This document shows positions 9,111-17,279 of a DNA stretch of 53,873 bases, piece by piece. Each line of letters opens with the position of its first letter. Positions within the stretch are counted from its first letter, which is position 1. The notes under the pieces were generated by a model. It searched no databases, was not told the origin of the DNA, and saw nothing but the letters and a program-made list of their open reading frames with translations. This stretch comes from an uncultured Bacteroidales bacterium (GTDB lineage: Bacteria; Bacteroidota; Bacteroidia; Bacteroidales; WCHB1-69). Both the position numbers and the translations under genes were made by a program. The stretch lies in contig ONQE01000006.1 of the NCBI GenBank assembly GCA_900319925.1, forward strand, positions 23,487 through 77,359. Reading direction: 5' to 3'.

Positions 9111-9162
9111 CTAAAAAAATCCATACTTTGAATGCACTCGGAAAAAAACATTTGAACAGCTT

Positions 9163-10707
9163 TTATTGCTTGACAAAAAACCGGTTCGAATGTCCCTTTT
9201 GAGTACTGAGAAGGATGCTATACGTTCCTGATGGAAGGTCTGACAGATCAATTCGTATTAGGTTCTCGGTCGGCCTCACCATCTGCAGCACCCTGCCTGA
9301 AATATCCACAAGTGCGATTTCGCGAACATCATCCGAGAGTTCTTTGAGGTCAACGGTCACAAAATCTCCGGCAGGATTCGGATAGAGAATCCATTGGGAA
9401 TCAAGGTCACGAAACGTGACGCTATTGGTGGTGTCAGGTTCGGGAGCGGCAGGTCTGAAATATACGACAACGGTGTCTGCTTTTTGGAAATTCCCCGTCA
9501 GTTCAGGAACACCGTCACAACCTTGTGAAAATACAATTAATCGGGCCTCCTTCACTTGATTCGAATCAACGAACCCTATCGTGGGCAGCAGCACCACCTG
9601 CATCTCCAACACGGAGTCCCCGGGCTGGAAAACGAAAGCATTGTTTATCGGATTCATCATGTTACCGTAAGGGTCAATCAAGATATAATCAGCGCCCCAC
9701 ATCGCATCCCCCTCGGCATTGATGACTATGGAAGTATAAGCGGTAAGGGCTGGCCTTTCCAACTTGAAGGCCATTTCCACCTGCTCGTGAGACCCTTGCA
9801 CCAAAGTATCTCCTCCCTGTTCGTCCTCCCAAAGGCAAACTAATTCAACCCCGGGACTGTGAAAACCGCCCTCTTCCAAGAAAACGCCGGAATCTAATGA
9901 ATTATCACCCACATTGGCAACAGCGACCTTCAGGTGGTAGGTCTGACAAGAAAAGACAGTGGCACCGGCACTTAAAGCGGTGGTGTACCCATCGTACTGT
10001 ACGCCTTGGGTATTGGCGGCATTACAGACGAAATGGGTCGCGTCGCCAGGATTATCGCCGGGACCGCTTCCGGGGCCATGAGACCCGTGGTTCACCGTAT
10101 TGATACCCACCGGAATCCCATTTGGATTTGAGGCCGTGACAGAACCGGGAATAACCGCCACATTCTTAGTGGAGGTGACAGTGGTCACGGGGTCGACACC
10201 CGTCAACAAGATGACAATAACATCGTTGAACGTACTATTCACATACTCGCAATACTCCTCCGAAGCAAAGATGTAGTTGAGTGTGAACCAGTCCGCCGAG
10301 GCGATAAAGTCCGTCTCCAATACAGCGGAAGCCATGACGACATTGCTGTTGTATGCGCTGAGATCCGGATCGGTGTAATAGTCGCTCACGGCACTTGAGG
10401 CAGACCCACTATTGTTCGGCCCGGCAGCCAAGGACACATTACCCGTGGTGATCACCAGTCCGGAATCGAAGGGGAATGCGGTGAACCCATTGCGGTGGAA
10501 CGTGCCAATCTGCGGATAGGTCACATTGCCCGCCTGGTTATTGAACTTGCCGTTCGAAAGAACAACCCCGTCACCCGCGAGATGTTGTTGCAAGATGCTG
10601 TCCACATGAGTGTCCTCAAGCGATGTTACTGTCAGGTTATCATCCTGCGCAACAGCAGAGAACAAAAGCCCCAAGCTGAATGTGACAAAAAGGAATGTAT
10701 TTCTCAT
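9163..10707 (-). CDS. Choice-of-anchor-L surface protein with T9SS sorting domain
   Basis: The 514-residue product starts with a Sec signal peptide (cleavage near AVAQ-DDN). The segment from about residue 60 to 260 (FDSGLVITTGN, SDYYTDPDL, FIASEEY-type FASEEYCEYVN, FNDVIVILLTG) matches the choice-of-anchor-L domain of Bacteroidota surface proteins. The last 80 residues (ILYPNPAGDFVTV ... SGRVL ... LPSGTYSILL ... RFFVKQ) form a type A T9SS C-terminal signal, so the protein should cross the outer membrane by T9SS and be anchored or released there. It begins 26 nt after the tex stop on the same strand and may be co-transcribed with it. Its ligand is unknown. Confidence 0.88.
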   Translation of the reverse strand: MRNTFLFVTFSLGLLFSAVAQDDNLTVTSLEDTHVDSILQQHLAGDGVVLSNGKFNNQAGNVTYPQIGTFHRNGFTAFPFDSGLVITTGNVSLAAGPNNSGSASSAVSDYYTDPDLSAYNSNVVMASAVLETDFIASADWFTLNYIFASEEYCEYVNSTFNDVIVILLTGVDPVTTVTSTKNVAVIPGSVTASNPNGIPVGINTVNHGSHGPGSGPGDNPGDATHFVCNAANTQGVQYDGYTTALSAGATVFSCQTYHLKVAVANVGDNSLDSGVFLEEGGFHSPGVELVCLWEDEQGGDTLVQGSHEQVEMAFKLERPALTAYTSIVINAEGDAMWGADYILIDPYGNMMNPINNAFVFQPGDSVLEMQVVLLPTIGFVDSNQVKEARLIVFSQGCDGVPELTGNFQKADTVVVYFRPAAPEPDTTNSVTFRDLDSQWILYPNPAGDFVTVDLKELSDDVREIALVDISGRVLQMVRPTENLIRIDLSDLPSGTYSILLSTQKGHSNRFFVKQ

Positions 10708-10733
10708 ATTTTTAAATGTTATCAGATCATATA

Positions 10734-12854
10734 TTACTGCACTAACGCCAAACTAATACGCTTGCGATCGACCTCCACGCCTTCCACGCGCACCATCACA
10801 TGCTGGTTGAGATGCACTACCTCCGAGGGGTCGGAGATGCGGTGGTCGCTCAGCCGGCTGATATGGATGAGACCGTCCTGGTGCACGCCGATATCGACGA
10901 AACAACCGAAATTCGTCATATTCGTGATGATGCCAGGAAGAACCATTCCAGGGGTTAAATCATTGATAGAATGCACGTTCTTGTCGAACTCAAACATCTC
11001 AAATCCGGAACGCGGGTCGCGGCCGGGCTTGGCCAGCTCCTTCATGATGTCTTCCAGTGTAGGCAGTCCCACGGTGTCGGTGACGTAATCCTGCAGCACA
11101 ATCTGCTGGCGCAACTCCTTGTTGGCCATCAAATCGGCAACGGAACAGCCGTGGTCGGCAGCCATCTTCTCCACCACCTTGTAGCTCTCCGGATGCACCG
11201 CGCTGCCGTCAAGCGGATTGGCAGCCTCGCGGATGCGGAGGAATCCGGCAGACTGTTGGAACGCCTTCGCCCCGAACCTCGGCACCCTCTTCAGCTCCTC
11301 GCGGGAAGCAAACGCACCGTGCTCATTGCGGTAATCGACGATGTTCTGCGCCAACGAGGGACCGACGCCCGACACATACGACAGTAACTGTTTGCTCGCC
11401 GTGTTCAGCTCCACCCCCACATAGTTGACGCAGCTCTCCACCGTGGTCTGCAAACTCTCCTGCAACATCTTCTGGTTCACGTCATGCTGGTACTGCCCCA
11501 CCCCGATGGACTTGGGATCGATCTTCACCAACTCGGCCAACGGATCCATGAGTCGGCGACCAATGGAGACAGCACCGCGCACAGTCACATCGTAGTCGGG
11601 AAACTCCTCCCGGGCGACGGGCGACGCCGAATAGACCGACGCACCGCTCTCGTTCACCATAAAGGCCTTGACATCACGCTCAAAAGGAATGTGACGGACG
11701 AAATTCTCGGTTTCGCGCCCACCAGTGCCGTTCCCAATGGCGATGGCATCCACTTGATACTGAAGGACCAAGCGTTTGAGTTTGTCGGAGGCCAATTTGT
11801 ACTGCGCTACCGGCGGGTGCGGGTAGATGGTCTCGTTGTAGAGCAACTTTCCTTGCGGATTGAGAATCACGACCTTGCAGCCAGTGCGGAAGCCAGGGTC
11901 GATGGCCAACGTGGTGACCTGTCCGAGGGGAGCGGCCAACAGCAGCTGCCGAGCATTCTTGGTAAACACCTGGATGGCATCCTTGTCGGCTTTCTCCTTG
12001 TAGTAATGCCTCATCTCGGTCTCCATCTGCGGCTGCAACAACCGTTTGTAGGAATCGGTGGCAGCCAGCCACACCTGCTGCGCACTGTTGCTGTTGTTCT
12101 TCACAATGCGGTGCTTCAGGTCGGCCAAGGTGCGCTGCTCGTCGGGGGCGATATGGACACGCAGAATGCCTTCCTCCTCGCCGCGCAGCATCGCCAGGAT
12201 ACGATGCGACGGAGCCTTGGCAAGCAACTCCTCAGCCTTGTAGTAGATACGATACTTCTCGTCCTCGTCAACCTTGTCGGGAATCAGACGGGTGGAAATG
12301 CGGCTGTATCTCAGGAACGTGCCACGCAAGCGAGCGCGGATGCCGGCATTCTCGCTGATGAGCTCCGCGATAATGTCACGCGCACCGGCCAAAGCCTCCT
12401 CGGCATTCGCGACACCTTTTTCCTCGCTGATGTACTTGGAGGCCTCGCGCTCTAAATCGACAGGACGTTGGGTCAACAACAGCTTGGCCAACGGCTGCAA
12501 CCCTTTCTCCACAGCCACCGAAGCGCGAGTCTTGCGCTTGGGACGATACGGCAAATAGAGATCCTCCAAAACACCCATTGTGTCGGCCTGTTCAATCTTT
12601 TCACGCAGCTCAGGCGTGAGTTTGCCTTGCTCACTGATAGAATCCAAAATGGCGGCGCGACGTTTGTCCAACTCCAACCATTTGTTGTACAGATCTTTGA
12701 TATTCCCTATCTGCACTTCGTCCAACGAGCCGGTGGCCTCCTTACGGTAACGCGAGATAAACGGAATCGTGGCTCCTGTCTCCAACAGGTCCAACGTGTT
12801 CCGCACCTGCTCTTCCGTAAGATTCAGTTCCTGCGCAATCCGTAATGCGTACAT
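10734..12854 (-). CDS. tex: Tex-family S1 RNA-binding transcription accessory protein
   Basis: The 706-residue protein has the full Tex/YqgF order: N-terminal helical domain (IGNIKDLYNKWLELD), a YqgF-type RNase H fold (TTLAIDPGFRTGCKVVILN), helix-hairpin-helix repeats (YVSGVGPSLAQNIVDYR, RVPRFGAKAFQQSAGFLRI) and a C-terminal S1 domain (GMVLPGIITNMTNFGCFVDIG, about 640-706). Tex binds nucleic acid and is thought to act with RNA polymerase or on RNA turnover. Length and motifs are normal. No canonical promoter is visible in the 119-bp gap upstream, which holds a heptamer array and hairpin. Confidence 0.94.
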   Translation of the reverse strand: MYALRIAQELNLTEEQVRNTLDLLETGATIPFISRYRKEATGSLDEVQIGNIKDLYNKWLELDKRRAAILDSISEQGKLTPELREKIEQADTMGVLEDLYLPYRPKRKTRASVAVEKGLQPLAKLLLTQRPVDLEREASKYISEEKGVANAEEALAGARDIIAELISENAGIRARLRGTFLRYSRISTRLIPDKVDEDEKYRIYYKAEELLAKAPSHRILAMLRGEEEGILRVHIAPDEQRTLADLKHRIVKNNSNSAQQVWLAATDSYKRLLQPQMETEMRHYYKEKADKDAIQVFTKNARQLLLAAPLGQVTTLAIDPGFRTGCKVVILNPQGKLLYNETIYPHPPVAQYKLASDKLKRLVLQYQVDAIAIGNGTGGRETENFVRHIPFERDVKAFMVNESGASVYSASPVAREEFPDYDVTVRGAVSIGRRLMDPLAELVKIDPKSIGVGQYQHDVNQKMLQESLQTTVESCVNYVGVELNTASKQLLSYVSGVGPSLAQNIVDYRNEHGAFASREELKRVPRFGAKAFQQSAGFLRIREAANPLDGSAVHPESYKVVEKMAADHGCSVADLMANKELRQQIVLQDYVTDTVGLPTLEDIMKELAKPGRDPRSGFEMFEFDKNVHSINDLTPGMVLPGIITNMTNFGCFVDIGVHQDGLIHISRLSDHRISDPSEVVHLNQHVMVRVEGVEVDRKRISLALVQ

Positions 12855-12913
12855 TTTTATAGAATTTCGATAATAACTCCGACTATCATCAGCGTTTGAC
12901 TATTCTATGAAAA

Positions 12914-12973
12914 GACTTGAGACGTAAGACTTTTAATGTCTCACGTCCCAAGTCCCATATCTCAAATCTCAAA
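12914..12973. repeat. Heptamer array A, folding as a hairpin downstream of the FKBP operon
   Basis: About eight 7-bp units (GACTTGA, GACGTAA, then CTCACGT, CCCAAGT, CCCATAT, CTCAAAT, CTCAAAC) fill the gap between tex and the last FKBP gene. The left units and their near-complement form an inverted repeat: GACTTGAGACGTAAGAC (12914-12930), 7-nt loop, GTCTCACGTCCCAAGTC (12938-12954), 15 of 17 positions complementary. It directly follows the stop codon at 12974-12976 and may act as the operon's 3' hairpin, although there is no clean T run. Confidence 0.7.
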
Positions 12974-13837
12974 CTACTCATTCACAATCTCCAACAGCTC
13001 GATGTCGAACACCAGCGGGGAATACGGGGGGATACCCTGACGGCCCTCGCCGTAAGCCAGGTCTGAGGGGATGAGGACGGTCACCTTGTCGCCGACCTTC
13101 ATATCCGAGACGGTAGCATCCCATCCGGGAATCACCTGACCGGCACCCACCGTGAAGGTGAACGGCTCGCCACGCTCCACAGAGCTGTCGAACACAGTAC
13201 CGTCCACAAAACGACCAGTGTAGTGGACTTTGACAGTCTGCATAGGCTCCACCTTCGGGCCCGTGCCCTTCTTCACACTCTTCACATACACACCCGTGGC
13301 AGCCTGTTTCAGACCGGCATTCTCTTGCAGATACTTTTCAATTTCGGCTTTTTCTTGGTCTTTTCTTTCGGACAGCTGGGCCTCATATTCGGCTTTGGCC
13401 TTCTCGAAATCGGCCTTCTTCATCAGACCGTAGAGTTTCACATCGAGGTAAAGCGGATCCTCGCCGAACTCATATTCCTGGCCGGGGTTCATCATATTCT
13501 CGAAGAACTTGGGGCCGTCAAAGATAAACGTTGCGCTATCGCCCACGTGCATCGAACGAAGTGCGGCGAACATGTCACCCTCATAAAGGGAGTCCATCAG
13601 CATCTCCTGAGGTATCATAGGAATCAACAGCGAGTCGCCGGCGCGCAGCGACATAAGGATACCCACCAAGTCACCGGTCGCAGGCTGGTCGGCCGTATCA
13701 TGGATATCGCCGTGGAACTGATAGTAGAATCCGGATTTATCCTTCTTGAAACCTTTGTATTTGCTACATGCACCCAAGGCGAAAACGGTGGCCACTGCCA
13801 ACCCAATCAACATTAATTTCGTTACGTTTTTTCTCAT
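12974..13837 (-). CDS. FKBP-type peptidyl-prolyl isomerase lipoprotein
   Basis: The 287-residue precursor has a lipoprotein signal (lipobox LGAC, Cys24). Residues about 30-140 form a degenerate FKBP-like half (GDLVGILMSLRAGDSLLIPM, SATFIFDGPKFFE). A helical linker rich in Lys/Glu follows. The C-terminal FKBP domain is canonical (VKVHYTGRFVDGTVFDSS, FTFTVGAGQVIPGWD, LAYGEGRQG). The C-terminal domain should be an active prolyl isomerase on the periplasmic face of a membrane, probably a folding factor for exported proteins. It is the last gene of the NrnA/FKBP operon, 35 nt after its paralogue. Confidence 0.9.
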   Translation of the reverse strand: MRKNVTKLMLIGLAVATVFALGACSKYKGFKKDKSGFYYQFHGDIHDTADQPATGDLVGILMSLRAGDSLLIPMIPQEMLMDSLYEGDMFAALRSMHVGDSATFIFDGPKFFENMMNPGQEYEFGEDPLYLDVKLYGLMKKADFEKAKAEYEAQLSERKDQEKAEIEKYLQENAGLKQAATGVYVKSVKKGTGPKVEPMQTVKVHYTGRFVDGTVFDSSVERGEPFTFTVGAGQVIPGWDATVSDMKVGDKVTVLIPSDLAYGEGRQGIPPYSPLVFDIELLEIVNE

Positions 13838-13872
13838 TTTTTTTCTTTTTTGGTATTATTATTGATCATTCT

Positions 13873-14727
13873 TTATCGTGATTGAACTCGCAACAGCTCG
13901 ACTTCGTAGACCACGGGGGTGAAGGGCTGGATGCCGAAGTCGGTACTGCCCTTGTCGCCGAAAGCGAGCGAAGAGGGAAATATAGCGGTGATCTGGTCCC
14001 CCTCGTTCATCTCCTGCACCATAATATCGATGCCACGCGCGACCTGATCCTTCCCGATTACGAAAGAACAAGGATGCGCCGGGTCAAGCATACAGTCGAA
14101 CTCGGTGTTGTCGACGCGACGGGCCTTATACAGAATCTGGGCGGTCTGATTTTTCCTCGCTTTCGCACCGCCACCCTTACGGTTGATGGTGTAGTATATC
14201 CCCTTGTGGACATTGTCGAGATGGTTCTCGTTGGCGTAAGCCTTCACCAGGGAATCCTCACGCTCCCGCAGTTCCTTGCGCTTAATCCGGTATTCTTCCT
14301 CAGACTCGGCAATGCTCCGTTTCGAGAGTATCTTCAACAGCTTGACATCGGCATGGATAGGTGTTTTCCCATACGGATACTCACCCATGCCGAGAAACTC
14401 TTCGTAGAACTTCTTCCCCTCGAAAATAAACGTCGCGCTGTCACCGATGTGCATCTGTCGCAAAGCGCTGTAGATGTCGCCACGGTAGAGCTCATCCATC
14501 AGCATATTGTTGCGCGTCATCGGCGAGAGAACCTCGTCGCCGGCGCGCAGGGCCATGTTCACCTCCACAAAATCACCGGTTTGGGGACGTTCGCCGTTGC
14601 TGTTCCTTTGGTGGTATTGGTAATAATAGCCGGCACCGTGCTTGAAGCCGCTATATTTCCGACAAGAGGTTGCCGACAAACACAGCACAACGGCTAAAAA
14701 AATCCAGGTCAAACTTCTCATCTTCAT
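13873..14727 (-). CDS. Divergent FKBP-like lipoprotein
   Basis: The 284-residue precursor has a lipobox SATSC (Cys22) and the same two-domain plan as its downstream paralogue: an N-terminal half with GDFVEVNMALRAGDEVLSPM and SATFIFEGKKFYE, a charged linker, and a C-terminal FKBP fold. The C-terminal domain keeps the fold markers (AQILYKAR, IGKDQVARGID, LAFGDKGS) but has lost several ligand-pocket residues, including the VHYTG Tyr and the W of IPGW, so isomerase activity is doubtful. It starts 3 nt after the upstream gene. An alternative ATG two codons in (MRSLTW) is possible. Confidence 0.85.
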   Translation of the reverse strand: MKMRSLTWIFLAVVLCLSATSCRKYSGFKHGAGYYYQYHQRNSNGERPQTGDFVEVNMALRAGDEVLSPMTRNNMLMDELYRGDIYSALRQMHIGDSATFIFEGKKFYEEFLGMGEYPYGKTPIHADVKLLKILSKRSIAESEEEYRIKRKELREREDSLVKAYANENHLDNVHKGIYYTINRKGGGAKARKNQTAQILYKARRVDNTEFDCMLDPAHPCSFVIGKDQVARGIDIMVQEMNEGDQITAIFPSSLAFGDKGSTDFGIQPFTPVVYEVELLRVQSR

Positions 14728-14730
14728 TGC

Positions 14731-15315
14731 TCAGTTCGTATAAGATTGTGGGATAATGGTCTGCGGAAGCTGCTCGTCCTCTTTCAGCACATCGACTTCC
14801 ATCATAAACGGTTGGAGTCCGGAGATACGGTCGCCGTCACCGGCAACGCCATAACCGAGGTGCGACGGGATGACCAGCCGCGCCTTCGCACCCGGACGCA
14901 AGAGCTGTGCCGCTTCGTGCAGAGCGTCGATCTCCTCCGAGCGGTTCACCACGAAAACCTTCACACCGTTGCTGTCGGAATTGTAGATCTGCTCACCGGA
15001 GAGCAGGAACGTGCTGTAGCGCATCGCCACTCGGTCTCCCTCCACGAACAGCTCTCCGCTGCCGGGATCCAACACTTCGACATACAAACCCGTGGGGGTG
15101 CGTTGCATCTGCCAGCCATACCGTTTAATGAACATCTGCATCTCCTCGTTCTCCCGGCGCATGATGTTCCGGTTGCCCTCCATATAAGGAGACTCCTTTT
15201 CCCCTTCTGCATTTTTGGTGGAAAGGACAACCTGCCCCGTGCCCCTACGGTCGTGACACGACACAAAGGCACTGACAAGTATCGCTAAGAGTATGAGGGA
15301 CAGAATCTTGCGCAT
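14731..15315 (-). CDS. Short FKBP-like lipoprotein (GldI-like)
   Basis: The 194-residue precursor has a lipoprotein signal ending VSCHDRR (Cys20) and one FKBP-like domain (GELFVEGDRVAMRYSTFLLSGEQIYNSDSN, LVIPSHLGYGVAGDGDRISGLQPFMMEVDVL). In size and plan it resembles GldI, the FKBP lipoprotein linked to gliding in Flavobacteriia, but no other gliding gene is nearby, so I do not assign that name. It sits 3 nt from the NrnA-like stop and 3 nt from the next FKBP start, which indicates tight translational coupling. Confidence 0.8.
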   Translation of the reverse strand: MRKILSLILLAILVSAFVSCHDRRGTGQVVLSTKNAEGEKESPYMEGNRNIMRRENEEMQMFIKRYGWQMQRTPTGLYVEVLDPGSGELFVEGDRVAMRYSTFLLSGEQIYNSDSNGVKVFVVNRSEEIDALHEAAQLLRPGAKARLVIPSHLGYGVAGDGDRISGLQPFMMEVDVLKEDEQLPQTIIPQSYTN

Positions 15316-15318
15316 AGA

Positions 15319-16335
15319 CTATTGTTGTAGCTCGGCGGTCTCACGAACGGCGTTCAGGAAATGGGCGATGGCATCCTCCATCGTGCCGTGGTAAAAGGCA
15401 CCAGCGGCATTGGCGTGCCCACCTCCCTCGAAATACTTGCGGGCGAACAGGTTCACATCCACGATACCCTTGGAACGGAACGACACGCGTATGCGGTTGT
15501 CGCGCTCCGTGAAGAAAGCCGTGTAATGCACCGTCTTCATCGACAGCCCGTAATTCACAAAGCCCTCGGTATCACCAATTTGGAAGCCATTCTCCGTCAA
15601 GTCCTTCTTGGTCAGATACATATAAGATGCCCCATATTCGGGCAGCACAGTCATACGCTGAGAAAGGGCCAACCCGAGCAGCTTCATGCGACTCTCGGTA
15701 TAGTTGTCGTACACCCTGCGATGAATCTCCTCGCCGTTCACGCCGGCTTCGATGAGACGGCGCAACACCGTGTAGGATTCGGGAAAATCGCAAGTGTAGG
15801 ACATGGAGCCAGTGTCGGTAATGATACCCACATATAGGCAATCGGCAATCTCGCGGGTAACCGGTTTTCCAGGAGCAAGATACAGATACAGAAAGTTATA
15901 GACGAGCTCAGAAGCGGATGTCGTCAGATGCGTGGAGTACATCACATCGCAGTTGATCTCAGGCTGCACATGATGGTCGATGAGCACCTTGAAAGCCGTT
16001 GACTTGAGAAGGGAGTTCTGGAGATCCTGACCCGCGCGATGCGGGGCGTTCATATCGACCACAAAGAGCATGTCAGCCGCCTTGATGCGTTTCCGTGCCT
16101 CCGTGAGGTTCTCCTGCGCCACGATGATACTCTCCGCACCCGGCATCCATTGCAGAAAATCGGGGAACGGATTCGGGGATATCACCGAAACGTCATAGCC
16201 TTCGTCTTTGAAATAGTGGTAAAGCGCCAGCGCACTGCCCACAGCATCGCCGTCAGGGTTGAAGTGGAAAACGATGGTGATGGCCTTCGTCTCCTTAAGC
16301 GCGGCCTGAATCTTTCGTATGTCCTGTTCTTCCAA
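15319..16335 (-). CDS. NrnA-like DHH/DHHA1 phosphoesterase
   Basis: The protein matches bifunctional oligoribonuclease/PAP phosphatase NrnA: FNPDGDAVGSALAL (motif I), DMN, the DHH motif IDHHVQPE, ITDTGS and the DHHA1 motif GGGHANAAGAF. It would finish RNA decay by hydrolysing nanoRNAs and could clear 3'-phosphoadenosine phosphate. An ATG frame extends to 16392, but a promoter -7 element (16356-16363) lies inside that extension, so I prefer the TTG at 16335, which gives 338 residues starting EEQDIRKIQ. It is the first gene of an operon with three FKBP lipoproteins. Confidence 0.88.
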   Translation of the reverse strand: MEEQDIRKIQAALKETKAITIVFHFNPDGDAVGSALALYHYFKDEGYDVSVISPNPFPDFLQWMPGAESIIVAQENLTEARKRIKAADMLFVVDMNAPHRAGQDLQNSLLKSTAFKVLIDHHVQPEINCDVMYSTHLTTSASELVYNFLYLYLAPGKPVTREIADCLYVGIITDTGSMSYTCDFPESYTVLRRLIEAGVNGEEIHRRVYDNYTESRMKLLGLALSQRMTVLPEYGASYMYLTKKDLTENGFQIGDTEGFVNYGLSMKTVHYTAFFTERDNRIRVSFRSKGIVDVNLFARKYFEGGGHANAAGAFYHGTMEDAIAHFLNAVRETAELQQ

Positions 16336-16355
16336 CGTATCAGATTTTGAAAGCG

Positions 16356-16363
16356 CAAAAATA
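16356..16363 (-). promoter_or_regulatory. -7 element inside the extended NrnA frame
   Basis: On the minus strand this reads TATTTTTG followed by CGC, a strong TAnnTTTG match. It would start transcription near 16349, downstream of the ATG at 16392, and so decides the start in favour of the TTG at 16335. The leader would be only about 15 nt. Confidence 0.6.
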
Positions 16364-16416
16364 CAATTTTTTAGGGAATGAGCGGCATGCAATAAGAACT
16401 GTATTCGCGCATAGAG

Positions 16417-17085
16417 TCATAAAATTCCCAACCGGACATAGTGTATCGTCTTCCCCTCCGCAAGCCACATCTTCTCATAGAAAGTCTGCACCTCGGTCAG
16501 CAGAGGCTCGGCGACACCCGCATAGACGTCAGGAATGTTGCACAGCAGTTTCCATTGCTGCTCCTGCGCCGTCTCCAGCAGATACTCATACAGGAAATCG
16601 CTGTCGCTTTTGAGATGCAAGATGCCGCCAGTCGCGGGGAAGATCGGCCGGTAGTAATCGTTCACGAAGTGCGGACCGACGAGGCGTTTGCGCTCCTTCT
16701 TGATCTGCGGATCCGGAAACGTCACCCAAATCTCGTCCACCTCGCCCGGAGCGAAATAGTACCCGATATGATCGATGGTGATGCGCAGGAAAGCCACATT
16801 CGCGAGTTCCTGTTCCAAGGCATCCTTGCAGCCGCGCCACAGACGCGCTCCCTTCCGGTCGATGCCGATGTAGTTGCGTTCCGGCGACCGTTTCGCCATC
16901 GCCACAGTATATTCTCCCTTTCCGCAGCCCAACTCCAACACGATAGGTCGGTCGTTGTGGAAATAGTCCTCCCGCCAACGCCCGCGCAGAGGGAACGCCT
17001 CCCCCACCCTGTCGTACTCCGTATGCTGGAAAAGATTCTCAAAAGTCGCGTTCTCCGCGAACCGCTCTAACTTATGCTTTGACAT
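16417..17085 (-). CDS. trmB: tRNA (guanine-N7-)-methyltransferase
   Basis: The 222-residue protein is a normal-length TrmB that makes m7G46 in tRNA with S-adenosylmethionine. Motif I is VLELGCGKGEYTVAMA. IGIDRKGARLWRG carries the acidic residue that binds the SAM ribose. The family signature VTFPDPQIKKERKRLVGP is intact. It lies 24 nt before the extended NrnA frame. Upstream is heptamer array B and no canonical promoter, so it may be read through from the ABC exporter gene. Confidence 0.94.
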   Translation of the reverse strand: MSKHKLERFAENATFENLFQHTEYDRVGEAFPLRGRWREDYFHNDRPIVLELGCGKGEYTVAMAKRSPERNYIGIDRKGARLWRGCKDALEQELANVAFLRITIDHIGYYFAPGEVDEIWVTFPDPQIKKERKRLVGPHFVNDYYRPIFPATGGILHLKSDSDFLYEYLLETAQEQQWKLLCNIPDVYAGVAEPLLTEVQTFYEKMWLAEGKTIHYVRLGIL

Positions 17086-17102
17086 AATTCAATTTTTCAA
17101 TA

Positions 17103-17200
17103 CACAAATCTCAAATCACAATTCACAAATCTCAAATCACAATTCACAAATCACAAATCACAATTCACAATTCACAAATCACAAATCACAAATCTCAATT
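17103..17200. repeat. Heptamer array B (CACAAAT family, 14 units)
   Basis: Fourteen in-phase 7-mers: CACAAAT, CTCAAAT and CACAATT variants in mixed order with no phase break. It fills the gap between trmB and the ABC exporter. Variation is confined to a few positions within the unit. It has no coding potential. Confidence 0.9.
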
Positions 17201-17251
17201 CACACGTACTACCGAGCTCTTACCCCTTACGGGGTTGCTCAAGGAAAAGTG

Positions 17252-17279
17252 CTAACAGCTAACTACTAATTACTAATTG
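17252..17279. repeat. Heptamer array J (CTAACTA family) inside a gene 3' end
   Basis: CTAACAG, CTAACTA, CTAATTA, CTAATTG: four in-phase units. The last three form the stop codon and final codons (LVISS-stop) of the ABC exporter gene on the minus strand. Confidence 0.75.

Noticed and set aside
17103..17200. Heptamer arrays considered as CRISPR
   Set aside because: Units are 7 bp and contiguous without spacers, and no cas gene is present.
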